49,807 bases of DNA from Mycobacterium sp. 1245805.9 (GTDB taxonomy: Bacteria; Actinomycetota; Actinomycetes; Mycobacteriales; Mycobacteriaceae): positions 1 to 49,807 of the forward strand of contig NZ_LZKR01000121.1 in NCBI RefSeq assembly GCF_001672915.1. Reading direction: 5' to 3'. Below the pieces are notes generated by a model. It had not been told where the DNA came from. It searched no databases and saw only the letters and a program-made list of their open reading frames with translations. The translations under genes were made by a program, and so were the position numbers. Below, piece by piece: positions 7,689 to 16,157 of this stretch (its first letter is position 1; each line of letters starts with the position of its first letter).

Positions 7689-8144
7689 TCAGTCGGCGGC
7701 TGACGTCCATTGGTAGGGAAGGAATTTCCCGTCGAATGTCACCACCACCCGATCGCCGGAGGCGTGCGGGCGCTTTTGCAGGTCGACGCTGAAGTTGATC
7801 GCGCTCATGATGCCGTCGCCGAACTGCTCGTGGATCAGTTCCTTGATCGCGCCGCCGTACACCTGGAGGGCTTCGTAGAAGCGGTAGATGGTCGGGTCGG
7901 TCGGCACGGCGGTGGGCAGGCCGCCGCGCATCGGCGGGGCCGCCAGCACGGGCACCGCCGACTCGTCGAGGCCGAGCATCTCGACGAGGACCTTGCCGAG
8001 CTCGGCGGGTATCGGGTGCTGGCCCAGCAACGCCGACGTGGTCCACAGCACCGGCCTGTCGATCGCGTCGGCCAGCTCCTGCCAGGTCAGCCCCCTGGCC
8101 AACCGCGCGACGACGACCTGTTCTGTGAGTTCGTTTCTCGTCAT
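7689..8144 (-). CDS. cynS: Cyanate hydratase (cyanase)
   Basis: Catalyses bicarbonate-dependent breakdown of cyanate to ammonia and CO2, as a decamer in other bacteria. With the start at 8144 it has 151 residues: an N-terminal helical DNA-binding-like domain (NELTEQVVVARLARGLTWQE ... LLGQHPIP) and the C-terminal catalytic domain PTDPTIYRFYEALQVYG...EQFGDGIMSAINF. The active-site residues of the E. coli enzyme (Arg96, Glu99, Ser122) align with Arg88, Glu91 and Ser114. Starts at 8156 or 8180 are possible; none has a good ribosome-binding site. No carbonic anhydrase or cyanate transporter lies next to it. I know of no cyanase in the corresponding M. tuberculosis region, so it is probably accessory here. 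Confidence 0.92.
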   Translation of the reverse strand: MTRNELTEQVVVARLARGLTWQELADAIDRPVLWTTSALLGQHPIPAELGKVLVEMLGLDESAVPVLAAPPMRGGLPTAVPTDPTIYRFYEALQVYGGAIKELIHEQFGDGIMSAINFSVDLQKRPHASGDRVVVTFDGKFLPYQWTSAAD

Positions 8145-8239
8145 GCGTATCAGCATTGCACCGGACTGGTACGGGTTCATGTCGGCGGAGAAACACGCTC
8201 GGTCAATCTGATCGCCGGCGTGCCGCTACCGACCGAACC

Positions 8240-9001
8240 TCACCCCGGTTTGGTGGCGGTGACGAGGCGAGTCGAAAACCAGGGGCCGCCGTACCACATC
8301 CGCCATCCGAGGTTGCGCCGCTTGACGTTTCGCCAGCCCAGCTCGCGCAGCCGGGCGGCGTGGTTGCGGGTCTCCCACAGGTCGGCGATGGCGAGCCGAC
8401 CGCCCGGGCGCAGCACGCGAACCGCTTCGTCGAGGGCCTTGCGCCGGCCGGCCCGAGTCGGGATGTTGTGGATCGCCAGGCTGCTCACGATGACGTCGAC
8501 GCTTTCGTCGGCCAGCGGCAGGTCGGTCATGTCGCCGGTGCGCACCTCGACGCGGTCGGCGACCCCTTCCAGCTCCGCGTTGGTCAGCGTGGCCTGCTGC
8601 GAGTTGTCGGTCTGGTCGGCCCGCCAGAGGTCCACCCCGATCGCCCGGCCCCGCGGCAGGCGCTTGGCCGCGGCCATCAACACCGCGCCGCGCCCGCACC
8701 CCAGGTCGAGCACCGTCTCGTCGCCGCTCAGCCGCAGCTCGTCGAGCACCCGGTCCCAGACGACGAACTTGCCCGATCGCGTGGCGTAGATGTAGGAGAA
8801 CATCGCCGCGAGCATCGCCGCGCCCGATCCCCCGGCCAGCGCCGCTCCGGCACGCCTGCCGCGCGCCCAGCTGACCGCGGCCCAGACCGCGAGGGCGGCG
8901 GCCTGGGCGCACACAGCTACGCCCTGGGTGCGCGCCGAGATGGTGTGAAAAGATCCGTCGATTCCGTAGTCGCCGCGGTGATCATGCACGAGCACAAGCA
9001 T
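8240..9001 (-). CDS. SAM-dependent methyltransferase with N-terminal membrane segment
   Basis: Class I methyltransferase of 253 residues. Residues about 25-72 hold one or two hydrophobic helices. The Rossmann fold starts with motif I VLDLGCGRG (97-105), then the acidic end of strand 2 in IGVDLW, GDMTDLPL, and the UbiE/COQ5-like RVLRPGGRLAIADLWETRN. The tail WYGGPWFSTRLVTATKP is typical of a family of small-molecule methyltransferases in actinobacteria. The acceptor is unknown. It follows the nitroreductase gene by 16 nt on the same strand, so the two are probably one transcript. Confidence 0.82.
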   Translation of the reverse strand: MLVLVHDHRGDYGIDGSFHTISARTQGVAVCAQAAALAVWAAVSWARGRRAGAALAGGSGAAMLAAMFSYIYATRSGKFVVWDRVLDELRLSGDETVLDLGCGRGAVLMAAAKRLPRGRAIGVDLWRADQTDNSQQATLTNAELEGVADRVEVRTGDMTDLPLADESVDVIVSSLAIHNIPTRAGRRKALDEAVRVLRPGGRLAIADLWETRNHAARLRELGWRNVKRRNLGWRMWYGGPWFSTRLVTATKPG

Positions 9002-9017
9002 ATTCGGCCGTCTGCGG

Positions 9018-9551
9018 TCACCAGCTCCCGTGGTGAACGACCTCGGCGAACGGGCGCCGGTTCGGCTTGCGGATCGGGGTGAGCGGGCGGTCGGCGGGAT
9101 ACCCGATGCCGAGCAGGAAGGCCACCTGGTGGTCGTCCGGCACGCCCAGGATGGCGCGCGCCTTGTCCTGGTCGCCCACCGACGAATGGCCCGTCCCGAT
9201 GCCGAGGTCGGTGGCCGCGATCATCATCGCCATCGTGGCCTGGCCGATGTCGTAGGTGTCGGTGACCAGCCTGCGCCGGTCCGGCGGCTCGGGCACGACG
9301 ATGGCGATCGCGGCCGGGGCCGCCGCGATGTGGCCGGCGCCCTGCCAGACCGTGGACAGCTCCTGCAGCTGGTCGCGGTCGGTGACGATGACGAAGTCCC
9401 ACGGCTGCCGGTTCTTCGCCGAGGGTGCCCGCCAGCCGGCCTCGGCGATGCGGTTCAGGTCCTCCTCCGACACCGGCTGTGGCTGGTACTGCCGGACATT
9501 GCGCCGCGCGCTGATCGCGTCCCAAGCTTCCATAGTCGTTTCGAACGGCAT
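9018..9551 (-). CDS. Nitroreductase family FMN-dependent oxidoreductase
   Basis: A 177-residue flavin enzyme of the nitroreductase fold. The FMN-phosphate binding start is SARRNVRQY, followed by APSAKNRQPWDFVIV, IGQATMAMMIAATDLGIGTG and FLLGIGYPAD, all in the order of the family. It probably reduces a quinone, nitro or enone compound with NAD(P)H; the substrate cannot be inferred. The ATG at 9551 was used, although the ATG six codons later (MEAWDAI) is possible. It is divergent from recC, with only 54 nt between the starts. Confidence 0.85.
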   Translation of the reverse strand: MPFETTMEAWDAISARRNVRQYQPQPVSEEDLNRIAEAGWRAPSAKNRQPWDFVIVTDRDQLQELSTVWQGAGHIAAAPAAIAIVVPEPPDRRRLVTDTYDIGQATMAMMIAATDLGIGTGHSSVGDQDKARAILGVPDDHQVAFLLGIGYPADRPLTPIRKPNRRPFAEVVHHGSW

Positions 9552-9605
9552 GTCGGCGCATAATCATCCCCGCCCGTCGGTGCGGCGTTCTATGGTGGCA
9601 GCGCA

Positions 9606-12600
9606 ATGGCCCTCCATCTCCACCGCGCCGAACGCACCGATCTGCTCGCCGACGCTCTCGGCGCCCTGCTGGCCAACCCCCGGGCCGACCCGTTCGCCGA
9701 GGAGCTGGTGCTGGTGCCCGCGCGCGGCGTGGAGCGCTGGCTTTCTCAGCGGCTGTCGCACGTGCTGGGTGCCGGGCCCGGCGGCGACGGGGTGTGCGCG
9801 GGGGTGGCGTTCCGCAGTCCGGCGTCGTTGCTCGCGGAAATCACCGGCACCGCCGACGACGACCCGTGGGCGCCGGAGGCGATGACGTGGCCGCTGCTGG
9901 AGGTCATCGACAGCAGCCTCGACGAGCCGTGGTGTGCAACGCTCGCAACGCATTTGGGCCACTTTCACACCGGTGAGGAGTCGGAGCTGCGCCGGGCCCG
10001 GCGGTATGCGACGGCGCGCCGGCTGGCGGGGCTGTTCGCGTCGTACGCCCGGCAGCGCCCGCAACTGCTCGCCGACTGGCTGGCGGGCGACGCGGGAAAC
10101 CTGGACGAGGACCTGCTCTGGCAGCCGGAGCTGTGGCGGGCGCTGGTCCGCCGCGTGCCGGCCGACCCCCCGCACGTGCGCCACGACAAGACCGTCGAGC
10201 GGCTGCGAAAAGGGCCGAGTGACCTGCCGGCGCGGCTGTCGCTGTTCGGGCACACCCGCCTGGCGCGCACCGACGTGCAGTTGCTCGACGCGCTGGCGAC
10301 CCACCACGACCTGCACCTGTGGCTGCCGCACCCCAGCGACGAACTCTGGCGGGCGCTGGCCGGCGCCCACGGCGCGATTCCCCGCCGTGCCGACGTGAGT
10401 CACCGCGACGTGCGGCACCCGCTGCTGGCGACGCTCGGACGGGACCTGCGCGAGCTCCAGCGCGGCCTGCCTACGGATCCGCGGACCGACGAATATCTTC
10501 CGAGCCCGGCGCGCCCCGACACGCTGCTCGGCTGGCTGCAGTCCGACATCGCCGCCAATGCCGTTCGGCCCCAAGGGCGCAACCTCGCCGCCGACGACCG
10601 CTCCGTGCAGATCCACAGCTGCCACGGGCCGGCCCGGCAGGTCGATGTGCTGCGCGAGGTGCTGCTCGGGCTCCTGCAGGACGACCCGACGCTGCAGCCG
10701 CGCGACATCCTGGTGATGTGCCCGGACATCGAGACCTACGCGGCGCTGATCGTCGCCGACTTCGGCCTCGGGGACGTGGTGCACGGCGCGCATCCCGCCC
10801 ACGGTCTGCGGGTGCGGCTCGCGGACCGCTCGCCGATCCAGACCAATCCCCTGCTCGGTGTGGCGGCGCAGCTGCTGGCGCTGGCGGGCAGCCGGGTGAC
10901 CGCCAGCGAGGTGCTCGACTTCGCCGAGGCCACCCCGGTGCGCGCCTGCTTCGGCTTCACCGACGACGACCTGGAGGCCATCGCCCGCTGGGTCCGGCAG
11001 GCGAACATCCGGTGGGGCTTCGATCAGGAGCACCGGCGCCCGTATCACGTCGACTTCGTGCACAACACTTGGCGTTTCGGCATCGACCGGGTGCTGACCG
11101 GGGTCGCGATGTCGGACGACTCGCACGCCTGGATCGACGCCACCCTCCCCCTCGACGACGTCAGCAGCAACCGCGTCCAGTTGGCCGGGCAGCTGGCCGA
11201 ATTCGTCTGCCGACTGCAACACGTCGTCGACTCGCTCACCGGGGCGCGCCCGCTGCGCGACTGGCTGGCCGCCCTGGCCGAGGGCGTTGCTCTGCTGGCG
11301 CGCGTCGACGATTCGGACCTGTGGCAGACCAGCCAGATGCAGCGTGAGTTCGCCCAGGTGCTGGCCGACGCCGGCGCCCGCGCGGACACCGTGTTGCGGC
11401 TGCCCGACGTCCGCGCCCTGCTCGACCGGCAGCTGTCCGGGCGCCCGACGCGGGCCAACTTCCGCACCGGCACGCTGACGGTGTGCACGATGGTGCCGAT
11501 GCGCTCGGTGCCGCACCGGGTGGTGTGCCTGGTCGGGCTCGACGACGGGGTGTTCCCGCGCCTGGGCGTCGTCGACGGCGACGACGCGCTGGCCCGCAAC
11601 CCGATGACCGGCGAACGCGACATCCGTTCGGAGGACCGGCAACTGCTGCTCGACGCGGTCGGCGCGGCCACCGAGAAGCTGGTGATCACCTACACCGGCG
11701 CCAACGAGTACTCCGGCCAGCCCCGCCCGCCCGCGGTGCCGCTGGCCGAATTGCTGGACACCCTCGACATGACCGCGCAGCACGGCGTCCGCGACCGCGT
11801 CCTCGTCGAGCATCCGTTGCAGCCCTTTGACATTCGCAACGTCACGCCCGGCGAGCTGGTGCCCAAGGTTCCGTTCAGCTTCGACCCGACCGTGCTGCGC
11901 GCGGCGCGGGTGGCCGGCGGCCAACGGGGCGAGCGGCCCCGGTTCATCTCCGGGCCGTTGCCGCCACCGCCCGCCGACGACGTGATCCTCGCCGACCTCG
12001 TCGAGTTCTTCAAGGATCCGGTGAAGGGCTTCTTCCGCGCCCTGGAGTTCACGCTGCCCCGCGACGTCGACGGCGTGCAGGACGCCATGCCCGTCGACCT
12101 CAACGCCCTCGAGGAGTGGACGGTCGGCGACCGGATGCTCGGCGACATCCTGCGCGGCATGACGCCCGACGACGCGCGGCAGGCCGAGTGGCGCCGGGGC
12201 ACGCTGCCGCCGGGCCAGCTGGGATGGCGCAAGGCGACCGAGATCCGCGATCAGGCCACCCTGCTCGCGGCCGCCGCGCTGCGGCAGCGGCGGGCCGACG
12301 CCCGGGCCTACGACGTCGACGTCGAGCTCGGATCGGGGCGACGGCTCACCGGCACGGTGTCGCCGGTGTACGGCGATCGGCTGGTGTCGGTCACCTATTC
12401 CAGACTGGACGGCAAGCACCTGCTCGAGTCGTGGATTCCGTTGCTGGCGTTGATCGCCCATGACCCGGGCCGCGACTGGTCGGCGGTGTGCCTCGGCCGC
12501 GCTCGGCGGGGCACCACCCCGCGGGAGGAGGGGCTGGGGCGGCCGGCCGGGGATGCCGTCGACGTGTTGCGCGAGCTGGTGGCGATCTACGACGCCGGGC

Positions 12601-12890
12601 GCCGGGAACCGATTCCGTTGCCCGTCAAGACATCCTATGCGTGGGCGGCCGCCCGGCATTGCGGTGACGACCCGATCCGCGAGGCCGAATACCGCTGGAA
12701 ATCCGGCAATTATCCGGGCGAGAACGAGGCGCCCGCGCACGTGCGGGCGTGGGGCAGGGACGCGCGGCTGGAGGCCCTGATGCATGCTCCGCGGCCCGGC
12801 GAGGAGCACGACGGCGAGGACACCCGGCTCGGCGCCTACGCGGCCCGGCTCTGGCTGCCGATGCTGCGCGCCGAGCGGAGGCCGGGCTAG
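9606..12890 (+). CDS. recC: Exodeoxyribonuclease V subunit gamma (RecC)
   Basis: The structural and sequence-scanning subunit of RecBCD, 1094 residues, close to the usual mycobacterial length. It begins MALHLHRAERTDLLADALG, with the EELVLVPARGVERWLSQRL stretch typical of RecC, and later HSCHGPARQVDVLREVLLG (remnant helicase fold without a working Walker A) and CTMVPMRSVPHRVVCLVGLD. Its TAG is directly followed by the recB ATG with no gap. In mycobacteria RecBCD acts in single-strand annealing rather than in main recombination repair, which AdnAB serves. The gene is intact. Confidence 0.95.
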   Translation: MALHLHRAERTDLLADALGALLANPRADPFAEELVLVPARGVERWLSQRLSHVLGAGPGGDGVCAGVAFRSPASLLAEITGTADDDPWAPEAMTWPLLEVIDSSLDEPWCATLATHLGHFHTGEESELRRARRYATARRLAGLFASYARQRPQLLADWLAGDAGNLDEDLLWQPELWRALVRRVPADPPHVRHDKTVERLRKGPSDLPARLSLFGHTRLARTDVQLLDALATHHDLHLWLPHPSDELWRALAGAHGAIPRRADVSHRDVRHPLLATLGRDLRELQRGLPTDPRTDEYLPSPARPDTLLGWLQSDIAANAVRPQGRNLAADDRSVQIHSCHGPARQVDVLREVLLGLLQDDPTLQPRDILVMCPDIETYAALIVADFGLGDVVHGAHPAHGLRVRLADRSPIQTNPLLGVAAQLLALAGSRVTASEVLDFAEATPVRACFGFTDDDLEAIARWVRQANIRWGFDQEHRRPYHVDFVHNTWRFGIDRVLTGVAMSDDSHAWIDATLPLDDVSSNRVQLAGQLAEFVCRLQHVVDSLTGARPLRDWLAALAEGVALLARVDDSDLWQTSQMQREFAQVLADAGARADTVLRLPDVRALLDRQLSGRPTRANFRTGTLTVCTMVPMRSVPHRVVCLVGLDDGVFPRLGVVDGDDALARNPMTGERDIRSEDRQLLLDAVGAATEKLVITYTGANEYSGQPRPPAVPLAELLDTLDMTAQHGVRDRVLVEHPLQPFDIRNVTPGELVPKVPFSFDPTVLRAARVAGGQRGERPRFISGPLPPPPADDVILADLVEFFKDPVKGFFRALEFTLPRDVDGVQDAMPVDLNALEEWTVGDRMLGDILRGMTPDDARQAEWRRGTLPPGQLGWRKATEIRDQATLLAAAALRQRRADARAYDVDVELGSGRRLTGTVSPVYGDRLVSVTYSRLDGKHLLESWIPLLALIAHDPGRDWSAVCLGRARRGTTPREEGLGRPAGDAVDVLRELVAIYDAGRREPIPLPVKTSYAWAAARHCGDDPIREAEYRWKSGNYPGENEAPAHVRAWGRDARLEALMHAPRPGEEHDGEDTRLGAYAARLWLPMLRAERRPG

Positions 12891-15800
12891 ATGGAGCGCT
12901 TCGACCTGCTCGGCCCGTTGCCCGCCGAACGCTCGACGACGGTGCTGGAGGCCAGCGCGGGAACCGGCAAGACCTTCGCGCTGGCCGGCCTGGTGACCCG
13001 CTACCTCGCCGACGGCGCGGCCACGCTCGACCAGATGCTGCTCATCACCTTCGGCCGGGCCGCCAGCCAGGAGCTGCGCGAGCGGGTGCGGTGTCAAATC
13101 GTCGACGCCGTAGCCGCTTTCGACGACCGCGCCGATCCCGAGCAGGCGGCGCGCAGGCAGCGCCTGCGTGACGCGCTGGCCGGATTCGACGCGGCGACCA
13201 TCGCGACCACCCACCAGTTCTGCCAGCTGGTGTTGCGCTCGCTCGGCGTGGCCGGCGACACCGCCGCGAGCGTGACCCTGATCGAGAGCCTCGACGAGCT
13301 CGTCACCGAGATCGTCGACGACCTGTACCTGGCCCACTTCGGCCAGCAGCGCGACGATCCGGTACTGGCCTACCGCGACGCGCTGCGCCTGGCCCGCGAG
13401 GTGGCCAACAACCCGTCGGCGCAGCTGCGGCCGCTGGAGCCCGAGCCCGGCTCGCGGGCGGCGGTGTGCGTCGGCTTCGCGAAAGATGTTCTCGCCGAGC
13501 TGGATACCCGCAAGCGCCAGCTGGGCGTGCTGAGCTATGACGACCTGCTGAGCCGGCTGGCGGACGCGCTGGCCACCGAAGATTCACCCGCCCGCGTGCG
13601 GATGCAGCAACGCTGGCCGATCGTGATGGTCGACGAGTTCCAGGACACCGACCCGGTGCAGTGGCAGGTCATCGATCGCGCGTTCAGCGGGCGCTCCACC
13701 GTCGTGCTGATCGGCGACCCGAAGCAGGCCATCTACGCGTTCCGCGGCGGCGACATCGACACCTACCTGCGGGCGGCCGAAACCGCGGGCGAGAAGAAGA
13801 CGCTGGGCACCAACTGGCGCAGCGACGCGGCCCTGGTGCAACGCCTGCAGGTGGTGCTGCGCGGCGCCCAACTCGGCGACCCCGCGATCGTGGTGAACGA
13901 AGTCGAGGCGCACCACCGGGGCCATCGGCTCGCCGGCGCCCCGCACAACGACCCGTTCCGATTGCGGGTGGTGCCGCGAACCGCGTTGGGCCGCAAGGGT
14001 TTGGCGAACATGCCGATCGACGAGTTGCGCGGCCACATCGGCGCCGACCTGGCCGCCGACATCCGCGCCCTGCTCGCCGCCGCCGCGATGTTCGACGGCC
14101 GGCCGCTGCAGGCCCGCGACATCGCCGTGATCGTGGAAAGGCACAAGGACGCCGCCGCTTGCTTCCTGGCGCTATGCGATGCGGGCATCCCGGCGGTGTA
14201 CACCGGCGACTCCGACGTCTTCACGTCGGACGCCGCCGAAGATTGGCTCTGCCTGCTGGAGGCGTTCGATCAGCCGCACCGGCCCGGCATGGTCCGCGCC
14301 GCCGCGGCGACGATGTTCTTCGGCGAGACCGCGCAATCGCTGGCGGCCGGCGGTGATGCATTGACCGACCGGGTCGCGGAAACGTTGCGGGAGTGGGCCG
14401 GCCATGCCCGCGAACGCGGGGTCGCGGCGATCTTCGAGGCCGCGCAGCTGCGCGGCATGGGTGATCGCGTGTTGTCCTGGCAGGACGGCGAGCGCCACCT
14501 GACCGACCTGGCACACATCACGCAGCTGCTGGGAGACGTTGCGCACCGCGAGCACTACAGCCTGCCCGCGCTGCGTGACTGGCTGCGCCGCCAGCGCGAC
14601 GAACGCAGCGGCTCGGCCGAACGCAACCGGCGACTCGACAGCGACGCGGCCGCCGTTCAGATCATGACCGTGTACGTGAGCAAGGGGCTGCAGTACCCGA
14701 TCGTGTACCTGCCGTTCGCATTCAACCGCGGTGTGCCGAAACGCGACATCGTGCTGTTCCACCACGACCGGGTGCGCTGCCTGCACGTCGGCGGCCGGGA
14801 CAGCCCCGACTTCGCGAGGGTCGAGGCGCTGGGACGACAGGAGGATGCCGGCGACGCCAGCCGGCTCACCTACGTCGCCATGACCCGCGCGCAGTCGCAG
14901 GTGGTGGCGTGGTGGTCGCCGGCCTACGACGAACCCAACGGCGGCCTGTCACGCCTGCTGCGCGGCCGCCGGCCGGGCGAGTCGTTCGTCCCCGACCGCT
15001 GCGAGCCGGCCAAGATCTCCGACGACGACGCGATGGCCCGGCTGCGCGAATGGGAGGCGGCGGGCGGCCCGGTGATCGAGGAGTCGGTGGTGGCCCGGGC
15101 CCTGCCCTCGATGCCCCCCGAGCCGGTGCCGTCGGACCTGGACTACCGCCACTTCCACCGCAGCATCGACACCGGCTGGCGGCGCACCTCCTACTCGGGT
15201 CTCATCCGGGTGACCGAGACGTCGGCGTCCGCCGGGGTGAGCAGCGAGCCCGAGGTCACCGAGCTGGACGACGAGTCCGGGTCAGTTCCGTTGTCGGAGA
15301 ACGCCTCCGGGCCGCAGCTGCCCTCGCCGATGGCGGACCTGCCGACGGGCGCGAAGTTCGGCACCCTGGTGCACGCGGTGCTGGAGACCGCCGACCCGCT
15401 GGCCGCCGATCTGGCGGCCGAGCTCGAGTCGCAGATCCGGAAGCACTCCGTGTGGTGGCCGGTCGACGTGCCGCCCCAGGCGCTGGCCGCGGCGCTGGTG
15501 CCGATGCACGAGACCCCGTTGGGACCGCTGGCCGGCGATTTGACGCTGCGGCAGATCGGCCTGCGGGATCGGTTGCGGGAGTTGGACTTCGAGTTCCCGC
15601 TGGCCGGCGGCGATCTGCGGGTGGCGGCACCGGAGATTCTGCTGGCGGATGCGGGAGAATTGTTGCGCGAGCACTTGCCCGCCGGCGATGCGCTGGCCTC
15701 CTACGCCGACCGGTTGGCGGGCCCGGCGCTGGGCGGCCAGCCGTTGCGCGGCTACCTCACCGGCTCGGTCGATGCCGTGTTGCGCATTCCCGAGCGCGCG

Positions 15801-16157
15801 GGGCATCGCTATGTGGTGGTGGACTACAAGACCAACTGGCTCGGCGATCCGGAGCGGCCACTGACGTCCGCCGATTACGACCGGTCGCGGCTCATCGAGG
15901 CGATGCTGCACTCGGACTATCCGCTGCAGGCGCTGTTGTACAGCGTTGTGCTGCACCGGTTCCTGCGGTGGCGGGTGTCCGACTACGACCCCGCCCGGCA
16001 CCTCGGCGGCGTCCTCTACCTCTTCGTGCGCGGGATGTGCGGCGCGGACACACCCGTCGTCGACGGGCATCCGTCCGGGGTGTTCAGCTGGCGACCGCCC
16101 CCGTCGTTGGTCGCGGCGTTGTCGGATCTGCTCGACGCGGGTAGGGCGGTCGCGTGA
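12891..16157 (+). CDS. recB: Exodeoxyribonuclease V subunit beta (RecB)
   Basis: Helicase-nuclease subunit of RecBCD, 1088 residues. The UvrD-type helicase has Walker A EASAGTGKTFAL (20-31), Walker B VMVDEFQDTDPVQW, IGDPKQAIYAFRGGDIDTY, NWRSD and the late motifs VYVSKGLQYPIVYLP and RLTYVAMTRAQ. The C-terminal RecB nuclease domain carries VVDYKTNW with Asp978 and Lys980, the catalytic motif. The gene starts immediately after recC and ends 4 nt into recD, so the three subunits are translationally coupled. All key motifs are present, suggesting an active enzyme. Confidence 0.96.
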   Translation: MERFDLLGPLPAERSTTVLEASAGTGKTFALAGLVTRYLADGAATLDQMLLITFGRAASQELRERVRCQIVDAVAAFDDRADPEQAARRQRLRDALAGFDAATIATTHQFCQLVLRSLGVAGDTAASVTLIESLDELVTEIVDDLYLAHFGQQRDDPVLAYRDALRLAREVANNPSAQLRPLEPEPGSRAAVCVGFAKDVLAELDTRKRQLGVLSYDDLLSRLADALATEDSPARVRMQQRWPIVMVDEFQDTDPVQWQVIDRAFSGRSTVVLIGDPKQAIYAFRGGDIDTYLRAAETAGEKKTLGTNWRSDAALVQRLQVVLRGAQLGDPAIVVNEVEAHHRGHRLAGAPHNDPFRLRVVPRTALGRKGLANMPIDELRGHIGADLAADIRALLAAAAMFDGRPLQARDIAVIVERHKDAAACFLALCDAGIPAVYTGDSDVFTSDAAEDWLCLLEAFDQPHRPGMVRAAAATMFFGETAQSLAAGGDALTDRVAETLREWAGHARERGVAAIFEAAQLRGMGDRVLSWQDGERHLTDLAHITQLLGDVAHREHYSLPALRDWLRRQRDERSGSAERNRRLDSDAAAVQIMTVYVSKGLQYPIVYLPFAFNRGVPKRDIVLFHHDRVRCLHVGGRDSPDFARVEALGRQEDAGDASRLTYVAMTRAQSQVVAWWSPAYDEPNGGLSRLLRGRRPGESFVPDRCEPAKISDDDAMARLREWEAAGGPVIEESVVARALPSMPPEPVPSDLDYRHFHRSIDTGWRRTSYSGLIRVTETSASAGVSSEPEVTELDDESGSVPLSENASGPQLPSPMADLPTGAKFGTLVHAVLETADPLAADLAAELESQIRKHSVWWPVDVPPQALAAALVPMHETPLGPLAGDLTLRQIGLRDRLRELDFEFPLAGGDLRVAAPEILLADAGELLREHLPAGDALASYADRLAGPALGGQPLRGYLTGSVDAVLRIPERAGHRYVVVDYKTNWLGDPERPLTSADYDRSRLIEAMLHSDYPLQALLYSVVLHRFLRWRVSDYDPARHLGGVLYLFVRGMCGADTPVVDGHPSGVFSWRPPPSLVAALSDLLDAGRAVA

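Noticed and set aside
9564..13337. Minus-strand ORF of 1257 codons
   Set aside because: It is the mirror frame of recC and recB in high-GC DNA; its translation is a low-complexity His/Arg/Gly/Val run and the plus-strand genes show clear family motifs.
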